This document shows, piece after piece, positions 56,493-64,000 of a DNA stretch of 64,000 bases. Below the pieces are notes generated by a model that ran no database searches, was not told the origin of the DNA, and saw only the letters and a program-made list of their open reading frames with translations. Source of the stretch: Inonotus obliquus. Lineage: Eukaryota; Basidiomycota; Agaricomycetes; Hymenochaetales; Hymenochaetaceae. The DNA lies in assembly GCA_032164295.1 (NCBI GenBank), contig JAJHTX010000012.1, forward strand, positions 124,001-188,000. Direction: 5' to 3'. Within the stretch, counting starts at the first letter, position 1. Each line of letters opens with the position of its first letter. The position numbers were made by a program, and so were the translations under genes.

Positions 56493-57433
56493 TCAAGACA
56501 TCTCATAAGGTGAATATTTCCAGTATCTAAAAATGAAAGTTGTCAGTGTCTCATGGAAATGTTATTTCTGTAGAAAGGTGCTAACCCGGAGTGCTTCTTG
56601 GCGAGGAGGTAAGGTACAGCAACTTTGCGCAAAATCCAGGGCATGGGTGGCCAAATATCCTTATACTCCGGAGGTGTGTGGCTGTCGCAGATCCGTCAGA
56701 ATCAGAAATTACGGGATTTAAGCCCAGAAAAGGAACTACCTTCTCATGTACGGGACGACAAGGAACGGGTCACCATGCGATTTAGCGTGTTTCTCCAAGC
56801 TGGCGACTATATGTTTAACGTCTTCCGCCGAGAAACCCGCTTCCTTGAGTTTTGGGCCCTCAATGTGAGTAAGCTCGTCATCAAAATGATCGGTCTAACC
56901 GGCGACGAAGCCGATTAGAGATGATTGAAGCGCACTAGCGGAAAGGTAACGCACTATAACGCTCTTAGACTCTTGCAAGAGCTGCTTCATTTCCGCTGCA
57001 TTGAACTTGGCGGAGTCGATGCGGACATTCTGGATTATTTCGAGGAACTTGGTAAGGAAATCGTGAAGCGCCTTGTGCTGTTCTTTCTCATGTGAAAAGT
57101 CCATTTTCGTGTTGAGTAAAGGAAATACGGTCTCCTCCTGTTAACTTGCTTGTCAACGGGAACAGTTTTGTCTATAGTTACGCCAACTGACCTCAGTGTC
57201 GTGATGATGGACTATGGAAAGAGCCCATGCTTCACAATAGCCAAGGAAGTTCTTAAGGTCATCTATCGGGGGTTTGTCGAGCCGCTTGACGATAGTATCG
57301 TAACCCAAGGTATACGTATCATGCGCTAAAGAAACTAGTCATATAACAGCTTTTAATCTGGATGGAACGCGACCAACGCACCACGGACCATGTTGTAGTG
57401 AAGGAGCTCAAACGGGTCTGTTGGGACGCTCAT
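56493..57433 (-). CDS. hemerythrin-like HHE domain protein
   Basis: Start ATG 57433 (MSVPTDPFELLHYNMVR) gives an H-x3-M first-helix start. Exons at about 57195-57330 (DTYTLGYDTIVKRLDKPPID .. LSIVHHHDTE), about 56955-57140 (EETVFPLLNTKMDFSHEKEQH KALHDF, the HxxxE/H cluster), about 56725-56920 (FDDELTHIEGPKLKEAGFS) and two short 3' exons ending WKYSPYEMS, stop 56493-56495. The His/Glu pattern (HHHD, E-x-VFP, HEKEQH) fits a di-iron four-helix bundle. Fungal homologues are small cytosolic proteins with poorly known roles (oxygen or iron binding). Lying 277 bp upstream of the methyltransferase on the same strand, it may belong to the metabolic locus. Confidence 0.78.
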
Positions 57434-58355
57434 GGTGATGGGATAGACCAGACGAGAGAGCTGAGTCGTCTGAAGCATCCGAAGAGATGAACCTTATAAA
57501 TTTCATAACTCATAACAGATTCTGAAGAGTAAGATGGTTTGATGCGAAGTGGGTTTGATACGAAGTGGTCCTGGAAGATCCGCTCTTGCACGACGGAACA
57601 GTTCGTAGATGATGACAAAAACGTGTGATCCGGTAGGTTACCAAGAGCGAGAACTGTCACGGTCACGGTCACTCAACTGGTCCAAGCGTGAGAAAAACAT
57701 GATTTGATTATTTCCATTCAGATCTAGCATGTGTTGTGTGTCGTAAATATCATACCGCGCTTGCACAGTTCCCATCTCCCTCAAAGTTCCTCGCTCTTAG
57801 GTCGCCCCAAGATGCCTTCAGCTATCTTGCATGAAATCTTTTCCCCCTTGGCTTCCGGCCTTCCATGTCATCTCGGGGATACGGCTGCGATAACCTGGAC
57901 GGTCCCGCAGAGTTTGACGTTCATGAGTTCCCTTCTATTGCTCATTCTGTTCGTTTTTCTCCCCCCCATCAGGAGAATTTGATACTGGTCGTGGCATGCC
58001 GAGTCCTTAGTTTGGACCTCATGCATCTGCGGGTGTATAGCTTCTCTTGGTTATCTACTGTAGCATATGGTCCATGGTGCCTTTCAAATTGTGGCCGTGC
58101 CTGCAAGGACATGGAACCGGAAACACTCTCACGGAGCTTTGGCAGTTTTGGGACATCATTGATTCCTCCCTTGCCGAACCGTCGCCTTTCCCCGGGTTAC
58201 AGGTTTCAGCTCGTGATGGATTTTCCTTCAACTTTAATCATTGCGTGCGATCGGTCCAGCCTGTCGGCCATAAGTACAGCATATCCGTCTTATGGGCTGG
58301 AAAGGCACGATCACTCCCGCTCCACGCTACACTAAACCAGGAGCCCACTTCAGTC
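57434..58355. other. divergent intergenic, about 0.9 kb, no supported gene
   Basis: Lies between the hemerythrin-like gene (minus) and the membrane-protein gene (plus). Open frames at 57731-58335 look like noise. Probable bidirectional promoter. Confidence 0.4.
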
Positions 58356-59679
58356 ATGTCAGCCCCGCCTCCCACTCAGCCTGGTACTGCAGTTATACCG
58401 CTGCCGCCGGGCTTAGACCTGCAGCAGTATTTGACGCTCCAAGGGCAAGTCGGTATGTTTTTCTTTCTTGTCACTGTCAGTAGTTTGTTTGACCGTCCAT
58501 TTTCAGTCACAATAGCAATTACTGTCGCAGTGGCTTTTGGTATTGTGTTGTGGGACTAGTAATTACTCTTCTTTTATTATATCATGTTCGCAGCGTTAAC
58601 TTGCCTGTGTATACAGTTTCGTCCTTCTTCCAGATGAGATTGCTCTCTATAGAGCGAAGGAGAGACGCTTGTGGCGTAGTCCAACTACGTGGGCGTATGT
58701 GTGCTCCCTCAGATCCTTGTTATCTCTTTATCTGATATCAGGGTAGCTTTGTTACTCTTCGTTACTCAGGAATTCTTGCAACGTTTCCCTCTCTGTTCTT
58801 TACGTCAATACAAAGTCAGCATTGTCGAGTCGCGGTGATTCTCAGTCAAGTCGGTGCCATTGGCGCTGTGGCATCATCTGGTCTCATTTTCTGTTACCGC
58901 ACTATTGCGATATGGAACGGAAACAAGCCTATTTGCGGCTTTGTTTCCTTTATGTTCTTGGCGATGATTGGTTGCTGGGTATGTGCTTGTGTTGTCTACA
59001 TTACAAGGATTGACTGTAACTTCACATAAACCAGGTCGCTGTAGGATCACAATATAACGCATCAACAGGACCCTCAACTCCGTTCGGCTCAAATTGTCAA
59101 ATGCACGACATTGTTTCGTGGGCGCCTATAAGTTTTGCGTCTTCCGTGGCCTTCGACGCTGTGGTACTCCTCCTAACATTGGCGAAAATACGGCCAAATC
59201 TTCAAGCTACCAAGTCTCGTGTCGCTCGACAAGTTTTCCGAGACACGCTCATGTATTTCTTCATTACGACGGCAACGAATATTGCGGTGTTCAGCATACA
59301 GTCTCTGGGTCAGGAACGTTCAATGATAAAACCGACAGCCGTTCCCTATTCAACGCTTATGATCGTCACGATGGGGTCGCGCGTGTTCCTGAATCTGAAG
59401 CTCCTCGATCAACGACAGAAGCAGGAGCCAGGACACCCCTCGATTCTGCCTCTATCGAGCCAAGGAACTTCTTCGACAGCTACCGACCGAACGCGAAAAG
59501 AGAAGACGGGCAACTCAGGCCTGTCTTCGGCATTTCCCAGTCCTCGACTATCTTATCACTCTTTACCCGACCCTGCTGGCACCGGTACATACGTAGCTTC
59601 GTTCCCTAGACCCTCCAATCACTATTCTCCGAGTATTCACGCAACATTCCCAGGCACTCCTTCTTATGAAGACAAATAG
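58356..59679 (+). CDS. seven-pass membrane protein of a basidiomycete family
   Basis: Starts MSAPPPTQPGTAVIPLPPG at 58356. LDLQQYLTLQGQ is followed by an intron near 58455-58505, then FSVTIAITVAVAFGIVLWDW, an exon near 58630-58700 (PDEIALYRAKERRLWRSPTT), LRYSGILATFPSLFFTSIQS, SQVGAIGAVASSGLIFCYRT with AIWNGNK, a MIGCWVAVGSQYNASTGPST junction across an intron ending near 59035, and a long last exon with WAPISFASSVAFDAVVLLLT, FRDTLMYFFITTATNIAVF and a Ser/Pro-rich cytosolic tail, stop 59677-59679. Residue pattern and order match, from memory, a common Agaricomycete membrane family related to DUF6533 proteins. The function is unknown. It could be a transport or sensing partner of the adjacent locus (speculative). 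Confidence 0.8.
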
Positions 59680-60909
59680 TTATTGTCGTTTTCATCTCAT
59701 TTCGGACATTTTGTTACATGACGTATTTATTGCCTTTTCACTGCGGGCAACTGCGTGAATATTTACCCAATTTCTGGACTGTTACCCATATGCTACCTGT
59801 AATTATGTACTATCTACTCTATAGTAAACTGTATTCAGGCCAAGACATCTCGGAGGATATGTAGATAATATATTATCTCTCCAACTTGGATTTTGGGTTC
59901 TGCCCCCACGCGAGTGGTTTCCTCATAAGTGCTGAAGCAGAGTGCCACTAATCTAACAGACCGATTGCATGACACGGGCCTCAGACAGATCCCTCAATGT
60001 TTATGTCCCATATACACATGCGCCAACCGACCTCTTTCCCCTGGGTCAGAGCTCCCAGAGCAAAATAAGCCCGATATATAAAATAGCAGTGAAAAATTTG
60101 ATTTCAAGATGTTTCTCTGACGATGATAGTTTTGCACTGTAGCAGTTGGTCTGGAGCTGAAGAACTTCGTGCCACCTTTGATTCCGCGCTTCATCATTGA
60201 TGCAGAGGATCAGGGCCAGACCCTGAGCGGATGCAAATTTAAAAAGATCACACTGTCGATCATCGGCTTTGTCATCGTTGATCTCAGTTTCAGTTCGTCC
60301 AACCACCACCACCACTAACGCGATGAAAAATCAAACGGCAGGCTATTCAGTGCGCAACTTGACAATTCACTGGAATGCATGCTGCTGAGAGCGCAGAGGA
60401 ACCTTACCAGAACCGACGGCAAATGTCTTGCTCAACGCTATTTTGGAATATCAGTCAGAGCGCAGGAAGAGACGGCTCAAACAGATCCGACTCCAACTCG
60501 AAGAAGAAGACGGTCCATTCCTGCCGCGCTGAGGTCTTGGCGTCCGCTCTGATGTCTGTTCAATAAATTTCGACCAAGCTTTAGGACGGATGTGAGATGC
60601 TTTTTTCGTAACGTCGCCGATTAGAACTAATCCTGGCCGCAGATTTAGGTCACCATCCTAGGGTCATTCTTGATTCCCACAGTCCTTCCCGCTCCCTCTG
60701 GGCCTGCAGCATAACAGCAACACGATATCAGTGTGGTAGAACATTTTCTCTACTATTATGTCAAGTCCCATACCAGCATCGCAGCTAGACAAAATTGTAT
60801 GGTTGAAAATGGTTCAATCATTCATACGCTGACAAAACGAAAAGTTCAATGAAGATGAGCTCAGACACCTGAATAATGCGTTAGAGGCGGGGGGTGTCAC
60901 TGGGCGAAG
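59680..60909. other. intergenic, about 1.2 kb, no supported gene
   Basis: Small frames at 60046-60315 (minus) and 60375-60566 (plus) lack family features. The right part leads into the chimeric 5' end of the DyP remnant. Confidence 0.4.
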
Positions 60910-62256
60910 TTGTCTGGTGAAGAAATCGAGGCTCGTCTCACCGCTGAAGCAGCTTCTTCCAGCACGCGGCATCGTCGCAAGAGACGCACCAATGCTGGGA
61001 AGAAGCGCAATGCAACTTGTAACGAACACGTTGCGTTGAAGCATCCTAAATGTGGTTCGGTTCCAGTTATTAGGGCGGACAAGGGTGAAGTCAGACCCGG
61101 CAAAGATAAGGGTCACGAGCATTTCGTTTGTTCTTATTTTAGCCGTCCAGAGTCGACTCGATGGCAGGGATTCCTTGATGGCATCTCCGCCCCGGCAATT
61201 GAGGCATTGGCCGGCAGTCTTCCAGGTCAAATCGTCGTCCCGCCTGGTGTTATCATCTGCGGTACCGATCAAGACAGTGTCACTATTCGTCCATCTTGGG
61301 CAAAGAATGGAACTTTCCTTGTGTACGTCCATCTCTTCTTTGGCCTTCTTTGTGTGCCGCTGGAGTCTAGAGTATGCTAATAATGTATGCCTCAGCTACC
61401 GTCAACTTCAGCAACGCGTCCCCGAATTCAATAAATTCCTGCACGACAACCCTGTCGTGGTGGATGGTCTGCCGCGTGAGCAGGGTAGCGAGCTGCTCGG
61501 TGCGCGGCTCTTCGGGCGCTGGAAGAGCGGTGCGCCTATTGAGATCTCGCCTCTCAAGGACGACCCAGAGCTTGCCAAGGACAAGCAGAGGAACAATAAC
61601 TTTGATTTCTCTGGGGAGAGCTTCGACGACCAGACGAAGTGTCCCTTCGCTGCGCATATCCGCAAGACGAATCCGAGAGCAGACTTGCTTCAGTAAGTAC
61701 TATTTACCGCATCTGTCAAAGCCATACCGATCGTGACGTAACTCAGACCGTTCGGACCAAACGCCTTGCTCCCTCACATGATCATGCGCAAGAGTATCAC
61801 TTATGGCCTTGAAGTGGCGCTTGAAGAGGCCCAGCAGAACAAAACGACTGTCGATCGTGGCCTTGCATTTGTGTGCTACCAGAGTGACATCTCGAAAGGC
61901 TTCGAGTTCGTTCAGGAGGGTACGTGTTGCTAGTTATTCGAGAAGGTGAAATACTTATGAATGTCCCCGACTTGCAGCATGGGCGAATGCCACGACCTTC
62001 CCGCCCCGCAAGACCACTGAGCCTACTCCCGGATTCGACCCAATCAGTACGTATTTGTCCAGCCGTTGACACGTCACACACTGACCATGTTCCTTCAGTT
62101 GGTCAGAACAATGGTAAGCTTCGTCAAACCGCTGGGTTGCAGCCTCAGACTCCAGAGGAGAGAACGGACCTTCCGGAAGAGTTCGTTGTCTCCAAGGGTG
62201 GAGCTTACTTCTTCACGCCCTCTATCACGGCGCTCAAGACGAAGCTCACTGCTTGA
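60910..62256 (+). pseudogene. 5'-truncated DyP-type peroxidase
   Basis: From about 61055 the sequence reads as the C-terminal two-thirds of a basidiomycete DyP: GEVRPGKDKGHEHF, a 42-bp intron (61126-61167), GFLDGISAPAIEAL (the GxxDG motif), PPGVIICG, then across normal introns RQLQQRVPEFNKFL, GARLFGRWKSGAPIEISPL, CPFAAHIRKTNPRADLL, HMIMRKSITYGLE (candidate haem His), RGLAFVCYQ, FDPI-GQNNGK and FVVSKGGAYFFTPSI, stop 62256. The expected N-terminal about 180 residues and signal peptide are missing. They are replaced, in frame, by a Lys/Arg-rich stretch (60910-61050, SSSTRHRRKRRTNAGKKR) unrelated to DyP and without an ATG. Probably a broken or chimeric gene. Confidence 0.75.
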
Positions 62257-62457
62257 GCGGTCCTGAGGGTAACACGACACTGAATGGTGCTTGTCAGAGG
62301 ACGCTTTGTACATAACATTGTAATACTACATGTTTCGTGATGCTATGGCTGTATGTAATTAGGCGCTGTTCAATGTACAACACAAACATATTCATGAGCG
62401 AGGATGATTAGGTTTCGTTTATCCATCGTTCAATAGCAGAAAACATTTCGTCTGACA

Positions 62458-63267
62458 TTAACCTTGAGCCCAGAAGTGCGAATCACCTTCAATGCAAGAT
62501 AGTTTAACCCCGCCGCCATTGATCTCGCTTGTATTCTCCTTGCCTTGTTCTTCCAGCTGCTTGGCCCACCGCTCATAATTCGCAACTCCAGTAAACTCAT
62601 CTTGATCCCCGTAAAGTATCAGCACCAGCGCTGCAGGATTACGCACGAGCTCGCTCAAAGCTGCATCGTGAGACTTGGAGCGGAAGAGTGCAAGCCAAGC
62701 GCGTGGGCCGAGTGGATACGAGAGCAGTATATGAGATGTTTTGATTGGATTGTTGGAACTGTTAGACGAGAGAGGAGGATGTTGGGACGTTATAAGACTT
62801 CCATGCGAGTAACCCTATGCCATACATGCTCATTGTAAGTACTCCAGGAGTGGTAGTTAAGACGAAAGCACATACGATAAGTAACAAATGCTGTACATTA
62901 GGCACGGTATTCAGTGCCCATTGTACGACCTCCTTCAAGTCTTGACTCTTGAGCTTCTTGCACACCTGATGGCCTTTCTTGAGGAGGTACATTTCCCCCT
63001 TAGGGTACACTTCCAGGCACTCCTCCTCCTTCTGCGCCTTCTAACCCTCCTCCTCCTCCTCCTGGGTTGGTAGAAGGGTTAGGGATGACAAGTACCTGGG
63101 TGTAGGTCTGGGTTGTTGTTTGATTGCATAGTGATGTATGATGCTGAGGTCTGACTTGGTTCTTCTTTCTGTGTTGATATCTTGGTGGGTTCACCTTGAG
63201 TTTCGGGGTCCTCTTTCTGTACTTCTGACGATTTGGCATCTTCGCTTGATTCTTCATTCAAGTTCAA
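62458..63267 (-). pseudogene. alpha/beta-hydrolase, 5' part lost
   Basis: The last exon (about 62845 to 62458) starts with the nucleophile elbow GYSHGSLI and continues LLSYPLGPRAWLALF, ALVLILYGDQDEF (acid region) and EGDSHFWAQG (catalytic His), stop 62458-62460. An intron (donor after HLLLI near 62880, acceptor CATAG near 62838) joins it to an upstream exon with DLKEVVQWALNTVPNVQHLL. Further 5', a Gly-rich CCT/AGG microsatellite (63010-63060) and a Ser/Glu/Thr-rich segment run to 63267, where retrotransposon sequence begins. The oxyanion-loop and N-terminal strands expected for the family are absent. Probably truncated by the insertion. Confidence 0.6.
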
Positions 63268-63269
63268 GT

Positions 63270-64000
63270 CTATGTTGGCTGCAGAGAATCATCCTGTACT
63301 TGAGGATGTGGCTCACTGAGCTGGGCATCCGCCCCACGCCAATACCGTCGCTCAGGACCAGGGACGGCTTCACACGGACAGATATGGAGAAAGGTGAACT
63401 GTTCCGCCAGACCTACTTCCCCCCCACACACGCGGACCCCCCACCTCCAACCAACACCCGCGACAGCAACAGCGAGCGGCGGTCACACCCCTTCACTAGG
63501 AAGGAGATGATGGACGCAATTCGTCACACGTCCAACCTCTCCGCTCCTGGCCTCTCAGAAATAGGCTACCGCCCACTCAAGTGGCTGCTGGCGGAACTAC
63601 CTAACGAGTTTCTCTCACTTTTCAACGACTGCTTACGTCTAGGGCATCACCCGAAAACATGGCGGGCGGCGAAGGTAGTAATGATTCGCAAACCCAACAA
63701 GAAGGATCCCTTCGCGCCAAGGTCCTACAGACCAATCACACTGGAGGAGACGCTCGGTAAAATCATGGAGAAGATGATAGCTAACCGTCTGCAATTCCTG
63801 GCGAACACAGAGAAATGGCTACCGCCGAATCAATTCGGCGGACGCCAGGGCCACGCCGTTCACGACGCGGCCCTCTCACTAACTAACCTAGTGGAGACGG
63901 CATGGAGAAGGAACCTGAAGTGCTCGGCCCTAGCGGTCGACATTCAAGGCTTCTTCGACAAGGTCGAACCCACCAAGCTGAGGGAAACTCTGGACTCCCT
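63270..64000 (+). mobile_element. non-LTR (LINE) retrotransposon, reverse transcriptase part, runs off the edge
   Basis: The frame is open to the window end. It shows reverse-transcriptase blocks: WRAAKVVMIRKPNKKDP with RSYRPITLEETLGKIMEKMI (the RPISL-like fingers motif), PPNQFGGRQGHAVHDAA, and motif A ALAVDIQGFFDKV with the first catalytic Asp at 63939. The YxDD box would lie beyond 64000. The upstream endonuclease domain is absent, because hydrolase-related sequence abuts near 63270, so the copy is probably 5'-truncated. Superfamily not resolved. Confidence 0.85.

Noticed and set aside
57731..58335. Open frames upstream of the 58.36-kb membrane protein
   Set aside because: Low-complexity or hydrophobic noise frames in a probable promoter; the family start MSAPPP is well supported downstream.
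1..64000. CRISPR array, rRNA genes or bacterial-type operons
   Set aside because: No regularly spaced repeats or rRNA-like sequence were seen, and spliceosomal introns throughout show a nuclear fungal genome.

Overview
The window looks like an Agaricomycete (mushroom-forming basidiomycete) genome. The genes are broken by many short introns (about 45-75 bp). They include basidiomycete-type families: DUF6533-like membrane proteins, DyP peroxidase, an A-T-TE synthetase and large basidiomycete hypothetical families. They sit among house-keeping genes (CSE1, CDC20-like, thymidylate synthase). Gene names rest on motifs and family memory; no database search was possible.

Region 1-22.3 kb is accessory and repeat-rich. 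A large hypothetical gene (minus strand, 399-7616) is split by a 4.2-kb non-autonomous hAT-like element (1793-6019) with 8-bp target duplication, ~1-kb inverted arms and an internal 956-bp palindrome. Beside it lies a SNF2-like helicase gene (8456-13313, minus). A degenerate 17-bp palindrome (consensus CTCGGTG-NNN-CACCGAG) occurs about 17 times between 247 and 13753, and at least four copies lie just downstream of putative 5' splice sites. From 14 to 22 kb come MITEs, a TCGGTA-motif array and gene wreckage: a coiled-coil pseudogene, a HECT ubiquitin-ligase fragment, a truncated hypothetical, and a chimera of fragments copied from two genes further along in the window.

Region 22.6-46.6 kb is mostly conserved: CSE1, a multi-membrane protein, a single-pass membrane protein, a DEDD 3'-5' exonuclease, a long Ser/Pro-rich protein, a CDC20-like APC/C activator divergent from thymidylate synthase, and a second exonuclease paralogous to the first. 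At 47.5-48.6 kb two tandem small genes encode peptides with a ubiquitin-tail-like MRLRGG motif followed by a Cys-rich end.

Region 49-57.4 kb is a candidate secondary-metabolite locus with all genes on the minus strand: an NRPS-like A-T-TE enzyme fused in one reading frame to a 2-oxoglutarate/Fe(II)-type oxygenase, an O-methyltransferase and a hemerythrin-like protein. A multi-pass membrane protein follows (58.4-59.7 kb, plus), then a 5'-truncated DyP peroxidase, an alpha/beta-hydrolase remnant, and a non-LTR retrotransposon that runs off the right edge.
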